A DNA stretch of 60,040 nucleotides from the IMG/VR virus record IMGVR_UViG_3300025083_000025, positions 1 to 60,040 of that record; one strand, written 5' to 3'. This document shows positions 1 to 6,601 of this stretch, one piece after another. The stretch is from a virus. The notes under the pieces were generated by a model that saw only the letters and a list, made by a program, of their open reading frames with translations, did no database searches and was not told the origin of the DNA. Both the position numbers and the translations under genes were made by a program. Numbering within the stretch: the first letter of the stretch is position 1; each line of letters begins with the position of its first letter.

Positions 1-97
1 CAAATCTACTGGCGTGTAGTGTTATGTTTACTTGGTCTATCATTAACATCTCCAAGTATTTCTGTATCTCTCTTATGTGTTTCCTCTTCCTCATCAT
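1..97 (-). CDS. N-terminal part of a small early protein, cut by the window edge
   Basis: The frame starts at ATG 97 (ATGATG, overlapping the stop of the next gene upstream as ATGA) and runs 32 codons off the window start. The N-terminus (MMRKRKHIREIQKYLEM) resembles that of the 61-aa protein at 4280-4465 (MIRKRKHIRRTEAYLRM), so the two are paralogous at this end. If the sequence is circular, the frame continues without a stop into the partial gene at 59898-60040, giving one 79-aa protein. Function is unknown. Confidence 0.6.
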   Translation of the reverse strand, partial: MMRKRKHIREIQKYLEMLMIDQVNITLHASRF

Positions 98-330
98 TTT
101 AGAATATCTTTAATTGCGTTCTTTAGGTGCTTAGGCATCTTCATTTCCTTTAGCATCCACTCTAAATAAGAAGTGGGTACTTCAGAAAGCTTCTTGCCTT
201 TGTGCTTACCTATTTTCATTACGCCATCTGTTATCCTAAACGGAACCTGCTTTGGCTTCTTTGTAATCTCAGTGTTGTTGTTGCCCGACATATGTGCGTG
301 CATTATCTCGGTCCTTATAAACTTACTCAT
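94..330 (-). CDS. DUF3820-like small protein
   Basis: A 78-aa protein. The segment around residues 31-65 (FRITDGVMKIGKHKGKKL, then SYLEWMLKEM) matches the DUF3820 / exonuclease X C-terminal-like pattern: a G-K-x-K-G-K core followed by a Tyr-Leu-x-Trp motif. That family is common in phages and is linked to nucleic-acid metabolism, but its biochemical role is not established here. Its 3' end overlaps the next gene by an ATGA junction and its 5' end overlaps a 27-aa membrane peptide gene. Confidence 0.65.
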   Translation of the reverse strand: MSKFIRTEIMHAHMSGNNNTEITKKPKQVPFRITDGVMKIGKHKGKKLSEVPTSYLEWMLKEMKMPKHLKNAIKDILK

Positions 331-406
331 CCTTTCTCCATTTATAAATTAGGTAGCCGTTCCAAGCTAATACTATAAAACATCCTATGACATCTTCAAG
401 TGTCAT
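323..406 (-). CDS. 27-aa single-pass membrane peptide
   Basis: A very short gene locked between two others: its ATG at 406 overlaps the stop of the upstream gene (ATGA), and its stop overlaps the start of the downstream gene. The product has a hydrophobic core (about residues 6-22, IGCFIVLAWNGYLIYKW) then Lys/Arg/Asp/Glu. Translational coupling at both ends supports it as a real gene. Function is unknown; phage micro-peptides of this kind often act on the host membrane, which is inference only. Confidence 0.5.
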   Translation of the reverse strand: MTLEDVIGCFIVLAWNGYLIYKWRKDE

Positions 407-633
407 CTCTCTTTGGTGTTAAAGGTTTGGTCATATAGTTCTTCAGTAGTCATCAACCCTCTTTGGTCTGATAAGAACCCACACTTTCTTGTATATTCAG
501 CAAACCCACACATCCTCTCTTTCTCTTTCTCAAGCATTGATTCAATCTTTTGCTCAATCATTCTTGGTGTCTCTAAATCCATTGGTAGTGTTGTTCTAAT
601 CCATTCCAACAACTCTTGCATTGGTGTTTTCAT
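403..633 (-). CDS. KEK-family small early protein, copy 1
   Basis: A 76-aa hypothetical protein starting MKTPMQELLE, with a central acidic/basic helix (MLEKEKERM) and ending TFNTKER. The same start, the LEKEK block and the TFN-(T/S)-KE(R/K) tail recur in the genes at 630-845, 59491-59694 (tail only) and 59898-60040, defining a tandem paralogous family that flanks the two ends of the window. Function is unknown. The high level of charged helix suggests a small helical protein that may bind a host factor. Confidence 0.7.
   Translation of the reverse strand: MKTPMQELLEWIRTTLPMDLETPRMIEQKIESMLEKEKERMCGFAEYTRKCGFLSDQRGLMTTEELYDQTFNTKER
404..428 (-). repeat. Gene-junction repeat (CCTTTAACACCAAAGAG type)
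   Basis: On the minus strand, CCTTTAACACCAAAGAGA-ATG marks the end of one gene and the start of the next. Near-identical copies lie at about 631-655, 842-866, 924-945 (degenerate), 59492-59516 and 59899-59923, with a decayed copy near 59701-59715. It encodes the shared TFNTKER tail, yet at 842-866 it occurs with no gene body attached, so the repeat is conserved as DNA too. Confidence 0.75.
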
Positions 634-845
634 TTCTCTTTGCTGTTAAAGGTTTTGTAGAAATCTTCAAATGTTCCGTCTCCGTCACATTCATACATAC
701 CATCTTGCCAAGCAGACTCCATCACCTCTTTCTCTTTCTCAAGCATCGCCTCTGCTGCCTCAATACACGGAGCAACCTCGTAAGAGTCGCCGTACTTGGC
801 TATTTCCCACATTTGCTCAATCAGTTCTTGCATTGGTGTTTTCAT
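630..845 (-). CDS. KEK-family small early protein, copy 2
   Basis: A 71-aa paralogue of the preceding gene, sharing MKTPMQELIE at the start, MLEKEKEVM in the middle and TFNSKEK at the end. Start and stop overlap neighbours by ATGA, so translation is probably coupled. Between the shared ends the sequences differ strongly, as expected for a fast-evolving early phage family. Function is unknown. Confidence 0.7.
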   Translation of the reverse strand: MKTPMQELIEQMWEIAKYGDSYEVAPCIEAAEAMLEKEKEVMESAWQDGMYECDGDGTFEDFYKTFNSKEK

Positions 846-936
846 TTCTCTTTGGTGTTAAAGGTTTGCGCCTATTTTTATATGCTTGCGCCTATAATTT
901 GACTGATAAACCCATCATTCTGTATCATCTTTGGTT
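842..936 (-). pseudogene. Relic of a deleted KEK-family gene
   Basis: Directly upstream of the gene starting at 845 sits a full junction repeat that in frame would read TFNTKEK-stop, but no open frame leads into it: the preceding 70 bases hold stops and only a 16-codon frame. About 60 bases further upstream a second, imperfect copy overlaps the stop of the 937-1080 gene. The simplest reading is that one family member was deleted and only its 3' end remains. Confidence 0.45.
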
Positions 937-1080
937 TTAAAGGTCTCTTTCTACGTTTTGCCTTTCAATGTACCTGCGCCACATATTAGCGGCCCAAGCC
1001 TTTCTCTGCATCTTGTTAGGGTACACCTTCTTTAGCCTCGCATTTGCTATGCGTAGGAACTGCTTCATCTTATCACTCAT
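937..1080 (-). CDS. Small basic protein, 47 aa
   Basis: ATG at 1080 overlaps the stop of the FkbM-type gene (ATGA). The product is rich in Lys, Arg and Trp (MSDKMKQFLRIANARLKKVY, later AWAANMWRRYIERQ) and looks fully helical. No family recognised. Coupling to the upstream gene and a good coding sense support it as a real gene. Confidence 0.5.
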   Translation of the reverse strand: MSDKMKQFLRIANARLKKVYPNKMQRKAWAANMWRRYIERQNVERDL

Positions 1081-1742
1081 GAGTAAATAACTTTATCAAT
1101 TGCATAGACGTCGTTGGACTCTTCAAAGACCAAGTATCCATTGCGCTCAAGCAACTGAATAAATTTCTTTGAATCTTTGTGTTTTGATTCTGCTTTAATC
1201 AATGCAGGGCGTAACGCTCTATTGTTAAAGTCTATAGATGATAGTATAGAATAGTCGTGACCCTCAGTGTCTAACTTTAAAAAGTCTACACGGGGAATAC
1301 CACCCATAAATACAGCGTCTTCATAAGTAATTGTACTTACAGTCCGTTGATCTACGAATTTCTTATTCCTTTTCACAGTGTACTCAGTAAAGGTTGACAT
1401 CCCAGCGTAATCTCTATCCTTTTTAACTTGTTCTTCCTTGTACACATCCATCACTCTGCTACCACGTTTGATGTCTACGGCAGAATTTATATACGTTACA
1501 CCCTTATAGCGGTCAAGCATATTAAGGTATTTAGTTACCGGTTCAACAACAACCCCATGCCATCCAGCATCGCCAAGAGTTTCGTTTAATGTGTCAAAGT
1601 AACACGTACCTATTTCAACAAAGTATTTCTTACCCGTTAAAAGATTAGACAATTTTTCTTTATTACCTCCTGGTGCCAAAATTCCACGTCCACCTTTTGA
1701 ATTGCGCTGAACACTACTGAGTTTCTTTTCTTCAATTGCCAT
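1077..1742 (-). CDS. FkbM-family SAM-dependent methyltransferase
   Basis: A 221-aa protein with the layout of FkbM (Methyltransf_21) enzymes: glycine motif I FVEIGT (residues 41-46), acidic motif II VEP (66-68) and the family hallmark KLDTEGHD (156-163). FkbM enzymes O-methylate sugars, glycans or small molecules. Here it sits at the downstream end of the recombination genes in the early block, so its target may be host surface glycan or a phage product; that is not decidable from sequence. An in-frame stop just upstream of ATG 1742 fixes the start. A second frame (1637-1819) overlaps its N-terminus but is probably not coding. Confidence 0.85.
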   Translation of the reverse strand: MAIEEKKLSSVQRNSKGGRGILAPGGNKEKLSNLLTGKKYFVEIGTCYFDTLNETLGDAGWHGVVVEPVTKYLNMLDRYKGVTYINSAVDIKRGSRVMDVYKEEQVKKDRDYAGMSTFTEYTVKRNKKFVDQRTVSTITYEDAVFMGGIPRVDFLKLDTEGHDYSILSSIDFNNRALRPALIKAESKHKDSKKFIQLLERNGYLVFEESNDVYAIDKVIYS

Positions 1743-1822
1743 CTTTTATTTCTTCTATTATAGGTTATACTATATGTGTTAGGAATTCTAACCTCATCGT
1801 TGTTTCCGAAATTACTCATACT

Positions 1823-1900
1823 AAAAAAATTAAAGAGGGGGCGCCCCTTTTAAAAAGAGTTTTGCGTTATCTAAATTAAGAACGCCCCCACTTAATTTAG
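1823..1900 (-). promoter_or_regulatory. Structured intergenic RNA, possible terminator or pseudoknot
   Basis: Read on the minus strand from the ssb-like stop codon: a perfect 10-bp inverted repeat (CTAAATTAAG/CTTAATTTAG, 1891-1900 and 1871-1880) encloses the loop TGGGGGCGTT. About 25 nt later comes GGGGCGCCCCC, then a U-rich run (1823-1835). The second element looks like an imperfect terminator. The loop sequence GGGGGCG is exactly complementary to CGCCCCC in that element, so a pseudoknot and the terminator hairpin would be mutually exclusive. Confidence 0.45.
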
Positions 1901-2184
1901 AACGGCAAGTCACCGGCGGGCTGTGCCGCGACCGTGTCGTTCTGATTGTTCTTAGTGTACTGCTGATTCTTCGGCGCTCTTGGGTTGAACGTCGACATGA
2001 ATGCAACTCCATCGGTCTTGATCACGAAGTCGATGTTTACATTACCTGATGAGGTAAGGTACTTCTTCAACTCATCAAGTTGATGCTCTTTAAAAGAGAT
2101 ATCATACTTCACGACACCGCTGTCGTACTCCTTCTTCTCGCCTACATATCCAATGTAGACGTCTTTTTTTTCTTGTTCTGACAT
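1897..2184 (-). CDS. SSB-like protein with acidic DLPF C-terminal tip
   Basis: A 95-aa protein with a compact N-terminal part, a Gln/Asn-rich linker (residues 73-88) and the C-terminus GDLPF. Bacterial and phage single-stranded DNA-binding proteins end in an acidic D-(D/I/L)-P-F tip that recruits partner proteins, so the tail plus linker architecture strongly suggests an SSB role. The N-terminal domain is shorter than a canonical OB fold and I do not recognise it. It lies immediately downstream of the RecE-like exonuclease and annealing protein, completing a recombination module. Confidence 0.6.
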   Translation of the reverse strand: MSEQEKKDVYIGYVGEKKEYDSGVVKYDISFKEHQLDELKKYLTSSGNVNIDFVIKTDGVAFMSTFNPRAPKNQQYTKNNQNDTVAAQPAGDLPF

Positions 2185-2198
2185 AGGTCAATAAAGAA

Positions 2199-2978
2199 TT
2201 AAATTTCCCCTTGAATAAAAAAATGACTGGCTGTGCCACCTTCTTCATAATGCGACTTGATTATGTTGAGGGCTTTAGCAACCTTCTTTCTACCGAAGTC
2301 AAGGGTTTCTTCGGATGCTTTAAATACTGCTGGTAAATATGGATAGGCCTTCTCTTGTACTACCCAATAGAAATCTTTAACCCCAAATGCTTGGGTGTAT
2401 ATGTATGCTTGTATGTCATAGCCATACGCAATCACGTCTCGTGAAAATCCTTTAACACTTCTTGAGGATTTAGAATCCGATATAAATCCATCTCCAAGTG
2501 CGTCCAAGAATCCACGTACCGGAACCGTGATTCCGTCAAAGTCAATCTCTTGTAGAAATTCTACTTGAAAATCTCCTTCAAGATATATATCACGTACACC
2601 GCTATCATCAAGACGGGTTATCATGTCCACACATTGAGTGTAATCATCTTCACTAATGAGTTCTTTACCCGTAGCCTTCTCTTGTTCCAAGGCTTTCCAC
2701 TCTTTATACTTTTTAGTCATGGCTGGGCTTTTGCCTCCGATCTCCTTGAGTATATGAGCGTCGTCTAACACATAGAACTGATCGTTAAAGACTTCGGGCG
2801 TAAACAATAGACAATCGTAAGCACTACCAAAAGTTAATGCCTTAGATGTCTTCTTGAGTTTGCCTTGCATGTATAACTCGAACAGCGCAATGTCTTGTAG
2901 TGCAAGTTTAATAGATGAGTAAGAGAGATACTTCTTACCGGTCTTATCTACTAAAGATTCAAACCATCCATTAGTCAT
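2199..2978 (-). CDS. RecE/PDDEXK-type exonuclease
   Basis: A 259-aa protein. Residues 155-170 (RGFLDALGDGFISDSK) give the PD-(D/E)XK active-site arrangement: D159 and D168-S-K170. A downstream helix YGYDIQAYIYTQAF (185-198) is the Y-x2-Q-x2-Y element typical of RecE / exonuclease VIII C-terminal-like phage nucleases. The FGSAYDCLLF stretch (50-59) corresponds to the usual N-terminal motif. It would resect double-stranded DNA ends to make 3' single strands for the annealing protein encoded just upstream (4-bp overlap). Confidence 0.8.
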   Translation of the reverse strand: MTNGWFESLVDKTGKKYLSYSSIKLALQDIALFELYMQGKLKKTSKALTFGSAYDCLLFTPEVFNDQFYVLDDAHILKEIGGKSPAMTKKYKEWKALEQEKATGKELISEDDYTQCVDMITRLDDSGVRDIYLEGDFQVEFLQEIDFDGITVPVRGFLDALGDGFISDSKSSRSVKGFSRDVIAYGYDIQAYIYTQAFGVKDFYWVVQEKAYPYLPAVFKASEETLDFGRKKVAKALNIIKSHYEEGGTASHFFIQGEI

Positions 2979-3511
2979 ATCAGTTTATTTAATTTTTCTA
3001 ACTGACTCTTTGACAATGTGGTTCCGTACTTCTCTTTGATTTGACTTAACCTTTTAGCGCGTTCAGGTTTGTTCGAGCCTCCCTTGATATAATCAACAGC
3101 GCTTTTATAAACTTCGTTCAACGACTGCTTTGTTTCGGGCGCACCATTACTTTGTTTAGCAATAGCCATGTCTACTTCATCTGCTGTAGCAATAGATGTT
3201 TCGATACCAATGCCCAGGAATCCGAGTGCTCTACCTACTGCTGAAGTTTCGCAGTTCTCTACGTACGATGTTTGATTGATACGAGATGAACTCTTATCTT
3301 CTTGAGCCATGCCTTGAGCAACGATGTTGCCTTCCGCATTGGTTATGGTTGCCTGGATTACACATGAGTCAGCATCTAATTGCACGACGTCCGTTTGTAA
3401 TGAAAAGTTTTTGTACTCACTTAAAGTACGAAAGGCAATGACACGTTGGTTAACTTCAACGTACTGTTTGCCTTTGATGTTTGTAGTTTTAAACTGATAA
3501 GTATTGCTCAT
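2975..3511 (-). CDS. Single-strand annealing protein candidate (ERF/Rad52-like)
   Basis: A 178-aa protein with the segment TSYVENCETSAVGRALGFLG (residues about 82-101) followed by IGIETSIATADEV. The ETSAVGRAL motif recurs in phage recombination proteins of the ERF/annealase group located beside exonucleases. Its gene overlaps the RecE-like gene by 4 bp and is followed by the SSB-like gene, the classic exonuclease-annealase-SSB order. The exact annealase superfamily cannot be settled by eye. Confidence 0.65.
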   Translation of the reverse strand: MSNTYQFKTTNIKGKQYVEVNQRVIAFRTLSEYKNFSLQTDVVQLDADSCVIQATITNAEGNIVAQGMAQEDKSSSRINQTSYVENCETSAVGRALGFLGIGIETSIATADEVDMAIAKQSNGAPETKQSLNEVYKSAVDYIKGGSNKPERAKRLSQIKEKYGTTLSKSQLEKLNKLI

Positions 3512-3555
3512 AGCATAAATTTATTTGTACAATAATACACATTGTAATGTTAATA

Positions 3556-4056
3556 TCAAAAGAGTTTATCAATTATTTTCTTACCCGCTTCGCCTAATTC
3601 TTCTGCAAGTAATCGTATTGCATTGTACTGCTGACGGCCTCTTTCGTAAACAATAAAGTCATCCGAGCGTTGATAATCACTGTCGAATGACTCGATGTTA
3701 TTCACAAGACGCACCCCTTTCCAAGCGTTACCTTTGTTAATAAAGTAGGGCGTGTCAGGATCTTCGTCGTACATCTCTTCGCTTACGTGATCCCATGTAG
3801 ATTCACACGGCTCGTAACCAGCACCGGTTTTCTCAATAGTGTAGTAAGTGTCTCCCTCTTTAAAGGGATAGTTAGGAGTGACTTGTTCCTTGCTAATTAG
3901 TTCGGCTGTTTTATAATCCTCCCTATCGATGTGACGTATGCCGGTAATACTTACTCCAGCATCCCGTGAAAGAATTCTTCTTGCATCTTCCTCAGTGTAT
4001 GCTTCCACTTCATAGGTCAATGTGCAAGGCACTTCAAACGTGTAATTTGTTCTCAT
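3556..4056 (-). CDS. Hypothetical protein, 166 aa
   Basis: No family recognised. The N-terminus (RTNYTFEVPCTLTYEVEAYTEEDARRIL) has the look of a short beta-strand pair then helix seen in small phage proteins carrying a DpnD/PcfM-like domain, but the match is loose. The rest is acidic and Tyr/Asp rich, ending in an amphipathic helix. Overlaps the HTH gene upstream by 4 bp. Confidence 0.6.
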   Translation of the reverse strand: MRTNYTFEVPCTLTYEVEAYTEEDARRILSRDAGVSITGIRHIDREDYKTAELISKEQVTPNYPFKEGDTYYTIEKTGAGYEPCESTWDHVSEEMYDEDPDTPYFINKGNAWKGVRLVNNIESFDSDYQRSDDFIVYERGRQQYNAIRLLAEELGEAGKKIIDKLF

Positions 4057-4280
4057 AGTTTATCTTCATTTATATCGGTTATCTTCCAATCAATTTTGTA
4101 TCTATTAATCATTCGGAATACAGTTCTTGCAGTAACACCTAAATGCTTAGATGCTTCCGTTGGACTCTTGTATTTACGAAGTGCATATGTAATCATAGCG
4201 CGATGATGACGTTCAATATTCAAATCCTCTTGAGGATACTTCATGCCTTCCACTTCTTTATGTAGTTGAAACTCCCCCAT
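4053..4280 (-). CDS. Fis-type helix-turn-helix DNA-binding protein
   Basis: A 75-aa protein. Residues about 25-66 form a Fis/HTH_8-like domain: MITYALRKYKSPTEASKHLG then VTARTVFRMINRYKI, with the A-(S)-x-x-LGV-(T)-x-x-T-(V)-x-R spacing of that fold. Fis-type domains bind DNA as dimers and end many enhancer-binding regulators; a stand-alone copy in a phage early operon is probably a regulator. It is a candidate reader of the TTAAC-N6-TTAAC elements found in four early promoters, which is inference. Confidence 0.75.
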   Translation of the reverse strand: MGEFQLHKEVEGMKYPQEDLNIERHHRAMITYALRKYKSPTEASKHLGVTARTVFRMINRYKIDWKITDINEDKL

Positions 4281-4465
4281 TACATACGTATTAATCTTAG
4301 CCTACGTTGATACTTACGAATCAACAGCGCAGAATTAGTTAGTTGATGCTGGATGTCTTTTGACCATCCCATTCTACTTGCATATAACGTGAGGTTAATC
4401 TGATCTAACTCAAGCATACGTAGGTAGGCTTCCGTTCTTCTTATGTGTTTGCGTTTACGTATCAT
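4280..4465 (-). CDS. Small basic protein, paralogue of the window-edge protein
   Basis: 61 aa, strongly basic (MIRKRKHIRRTEAYLRMLEL ... KYQRRLRLIRM). Its first 31 residues align with the frame at 1-97 (shared RKRKHIR, YL-ML, DQ(I/V)N(I/L)TL, AS-R), revealing a duplicated early-gene N-terminus. Overlaps the genes on both sides by 1-4 bp. Function unknown. Confidence 0.6.
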   Translation of the reverse strand: MIRKRKHIRRTEAYLRMLELDQINLTLYASRMGWSKDIQHQLTNSALLIRKYQRRLRLIRM

Positions 4466-4599
4466 AGCCCGACAAGGTATTTAATTACTTGCACAATACA
4501 ATAAAAGAAAGTAAAGATTGGCCCATAAAGAAAGAACCAAGCCAACGCTTCCACCAGCATAGATGGTTTGCGCTTAGGTTTAAAATCATTTTCAGTCAT
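4462..4599 (-). CDS. 45-aa membrane protein
   Basis: ATG at 4599; the stop overlaps the next start as ATGA. A basic N-terminus (FKPKRKPSM) is followed by one long hydrophobic span (about residues 15-45, ALAWFFLYGPIFTFFYCIV). Predicted small inner-membrane protein with a cytoplasmic N-terminus. No family recognised. Confidence 0.55.
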   Translation of the reverse strand: MTENDFKPKRKPSMLVEALAWFFLYGPIFTFFYCIVQVIKYLVGL

Positions 4600-4832
4600 A
4601 AAAAAAGTACATTATGTCGCCATGTTTTTTGGTCGACGTTACATTCAAGTTTATAGTATCCGATAATGTCCGCAAACACATCGTCACTCACATTGTGCCA
4701 GGCCGTTATGATTGCTATGTCCGACTTGGTTATGTTACCATAAGCGTTATTCCTTTTCCAATTGTTTGCAACTTTTACAAAGTCCTTAAAGCAAAGTATC
4801 TCCATAGCATTAATCGTTTTCAATTCCAGCAT
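4596..4832 (-). CDS. Hypothetical protein, 78 aa
   Basis: A small mixed protein (AMEILCFKDFVKVANNWKRN ... HNVSDDVFADIIGYYKLECN). Two starts are possible: 4832 gives a 23-bp overlap with the upstream gene, whereas ATG 4805 (MEILCF) leaves a 4-bp gap and fits the compact style of this operon better. No family recognised. Confidence 0.55.
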   Translation of the reverse strand: MLELKTINAMEILCFKDFVKVANNWKRNNAYGNITKSDIAIITAWHNVSDDVFADIIGYYKLECNVDQKTWRHNVLFL

Positions 4833-5022
4833 GGACTAAATCCCTCATGCATAATTCAACAATAGATAAGTCCTGACGCACTTCTACCTCAAGCATCGCA
4901 AGTTTTTCTACTGCCTTACGTAACTTGAGTGCTTCAAAACTATGGTGTAATATCTCCGCAGTTTCAAGGGCATGATACACATCTCGTGTAATCTCCTCAA
5001 TAAGTTTTACTTGATTACTCAT
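4810..5022 (-). CDS. Hypothetical helical protein, 70 aa
   Basis: MSNQVKLIEEITRDVYHALE start, helical and rich in Glu/Leu/Val throughout, probably a short coiled coil. Overlaps the upstream gene by 8 bp. No family recognised. Confidence 0.55.
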   Translation of the reverse strand: MSNQVKLIEEITRDVYHALETAEILHHSFEALKLRKAVEKLAMLEVEVRQDLSIVELCMRDLVHAGIEND

Positions 5023-5224
5023 TTAACAATTCTTCTATGTCGTTAATAGCCAACTCAATCTCATGCTCTTGTGAGCCTCCTTCTTCAATCTCCATCATCG
5101 CTAAGTCAAAGAAGCCCATGACTTCTTCTTTTAGGTGTGGGTTATCCTCAATAGTTTTCTTACAAAAGAAAATAAACTGATCCATCATATTGTCATCCAT
5201 TTTATTTAACTGATTCGTATTCAT
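5015..5224 (-). CDS. Hypothetical acidic protein, 69 aa
   Basis: Very acidic small protein with Met-rich N-terminus (KMDDNMMDQFIFFCKKTIED) and an acidic C-terminal helix. Such acidic early phage proteins can act as DNA mimics or host-enzyme inhibitors, but nothing here is diagnostic. Confidence 0.55.
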   Translation of the reverse strand: MNTNQLNKMDDNMMDQFIFFCKKTIEDNPHLKEEVMGFFDLAMMEIEEGGSQEHEIELAINDIEELLNE

Positions 5225-5474
5225 TAATTAAACCTTCTAAGGCTTCTTCAATATCGTAACTATGCAAGTCCGCATCGGGGAATTGCTTTCGTAACACCTC
5301 GTATACAACGCGGTTAGGCATTACCCCAGCACCATCTATGTAGGTACCTCCACCGCTTCCATCATTCCAAATCTCAAATCCAAGATTGGTTTTACATTGG
5401 TATCCTAAACCTCTACGTGTTTCAAAATACCTTACGCTTTTAACGTACACCTTTGTATCCTCCATGTTATCCAT
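5202..5474 (-). CDS. Hypothetical protein, 90 aa
   Basis: Starts MDNMEDTKVYVKSVRYFETR, then a Gly-rich turn (DGSGGGTYIDGAGVMP) and an acidic helical tail. A small alpha/beta domain is likely. It overlaps both neighbours, by 23 bp downstream and 8 bp upstream. No family recognised. Confidence 0.55.
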   Translation of the reverse strand: MDNMEDTKVYVKSVRYFETRRGLGYQCKTNLGFEIWNDGSGGGTYIDGAGVMPNRVVYEVLRKQFPDADLHSYDIEEALEGLINEYESVK

Positions 5475-5928
5475 ATATAAAATTAGGTAGACGGCTTATC
5501 TCACGGCATACCTTCACGCATTGGTCAACGATTACACGAGCATCGTACAACTCTTGCATAGCATCATTCCATATCGTGGATAATTTTGCTTCGATAACAT
5601 CACGGTCAATTTTGTCCCACTTTTTCAATTCAGCATTAGATTCTTCCAATGCCTCCATGTAGCATTCTATTGCCCCATCACGCTGGATTAACAGCGCATC
5701 ATGGTATGTCTCATCGCTATCGCCGTTGACCCTATCGAATATGCCCCACTCACTGTAATACTTGCATATTGCACGGAGGTGATTTTCCGCTACTGATTGG
5801 GCACAACCAAATCTATCCGATGTTCGATGGTCTTCTCTTTGCTGTGTTAAGACTGATAGCCCTATGTCTCGATATTGGTCATAGCGCATTTCACGAGCGT
5901 TAAATTTCATTTGCAATTTTTCTATCAT
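5467..5928 (-). CDS. Hypothetical helical protein, 153 aa
   Basis: Charged helical protein with several Tyr, Asp and Cys residues (REMRYDQYRDIGLSVLTQQR near the N-terminus, KWDKIDRDVIEAKL later). No catalytic motif seen. Position inside the early small-gene operon suggests a host-interaction role, unproven. Confidence 0.55.
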   Translation of the reverse strand: MIEKLQMKFNAREMRYDQYRDIGLSVLTQQREDHRTSDRFGCAQSVAENHLRAICKYYSEWGIFDRVNGDSDETYHDALLIQRDGAIECYMEALEESNAELKKWDKIDRDVIEAKLSTIWNDAMQELYDARVIVDQCVKVCREISRLPNFIYG

Positions 5929-5934
5929 GTTGAT

Positions 5935-6117
5935 CTATTTTTTTTGATATTCATTTAAATGCCATATGACGTCTCTTAGCGTCCCTAATGTAGCCTCACA
6001 TGAATCCCTATCGGGTACCCATGTACCTTCTTGTAGCATCTCAATGTCTTCCTGCACAAGTTTCAACCTATTCGTCATCGAGCGGATAGCGTCTTTTCTT
6101 ATTTCAATTTTTCTCAT
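5935..6117 (-). CDS. Hypothetical coiled-coil protein, 60 aa
   Basis: The start at ATG 6117 (MRKIEIRKD) is preferred to upstream codons because it gives the ATGA overlap with the preceding gene that is standard in this operon. The product is one long charged helix (RSMTNRLKLVQEDIEMLQEG) with a short tail. No family recognised. Confidence 0.55.
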   Translation of the reverse strand: MRKIEIRKDAIRSMTNRLKLVQEDIEMLQEGTWVPDRDSCEATLGTLRDVIWHLNEYQKK

Positions 6118-6299
6118 GAGTTTAATTCGTCTAAGTAGACATCCCCACACCTTGCAATGAGGTCATCTATGTTAATAGTAAACTCTCCCCGTTCTTCGAG
6201 GTTTTCTCGTGCCTCTTGCCCTATTTGAAAGGCGAGGTCGTATTGTTCTTGGTCGCCTCCACCGAAGTACCAAGCCAAAAAATCTTCTTTGTTAATCAT
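6114..6299 (-). CDS. Hypothetical acidic protein, 61 aa; first gene after early promoter E1
   Basis: MINKEDFLAWYFGGGDQEQY start, acidic. The FLxWYF...GGxDQ pattern recurs in small phage proteins of unknown function. It is the first gene downstream of the promoter at 6322-6368 with a leader of about 15-20 nt. Confidence 0.55.
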   Translation of the reverse strand: MINKEDFLAWYFGGGDQEQYDLAFQIGQEARENLEERGEFTINIDDLIARCGDVYLDELNS

Positions 6300-6321
6300 A
6301 CGAAAGTTTTAAATGATGGGG

Positions 6322-6368
6322 CAAACGTACGGCCCCTAAATTTAGATTTGCGTTAATGAAATGTTAAA
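6322..6368 (-). promoter_or_regulatory. Early promoter E1
   Basis: Minus-strand reading: TTTAACATTTCATTAAC (6368-6352), 22 nt, then TACGTTTG (6329-6322), an exact match to the Bacteroidota -7 box TAnnTTTG. The upstream part is a direct repeat TTAAC-N6-TTAAC, spaced one helical turn. The same unit occurs at 8138-8184, 9784-9830 and 11304-11351. Confidence 0.75.
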
Positions 6369-6372
6369 ACCT

Positions 6373-6597
6373 CTAAGCAATGTTCCAGCCATCGTAATTG
6401 TTCAACTCATCTAACAGCGCACCATATAACTCATGGTCACGGTCAATGCCTATGTTTTCCATTTCTATTTTCATGCCCCGTATAAGGCCTTCAACTGCAT
6501 AGTTTTCAATACTGCTAATGCTTATCTCTTGCATCAGTTCTTCAATGCGTTCCTCACGCTCCTCTTTAGAGGTTAGGTGTAATCCAATTCCGTCCAT
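6373..6597 (-). CDS. Hypothetical acidic helical protein, 74 aa
   Basis: A longer frame begins at 6663, but ATG 6597 (MDGIGLHLTSKEER) lies 4 bp after the upstream stop and avoids a 62-bp overlap, so it is the likely start. Product is helical and acidic with a Tyr/Asp-rich end. It is separated from the next gene by promoter E1. No family recognised. Confidence 0.55.
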   Translation of the reverse strand: MDGIGLHLTSKEEREERIEELMQEISISSIENYAVEGLIRGMKIEMENIGIDRDHELYGALLDELNNYDGWNIA

Positions 6598-6601
6598 ACG
6601 C

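Noticed and set aside
404-430. The 24-base junction repeats as attachment sites
   Set aside because: No integrase or excision gene was found, and the repeats fall exactly at gene boundaries and encode a shared C-terminus.
413-940. Plus-strand frames over the small early genes
   Set aside because: They are Ser/Phe/His-rich reverse readings of the ATGA-coupled minus-strand genes.
1637-1819. A 60-codon frame overlapping the FkbM start, with a protein-like first half
   Set aside because: Considered as an N-terminal extension through a frameshift, but the FkbM domain is complete without it and an in-frame stop lies upstream of ATG 1742. The second half is an out-of-phase reading of the methyltransferase.
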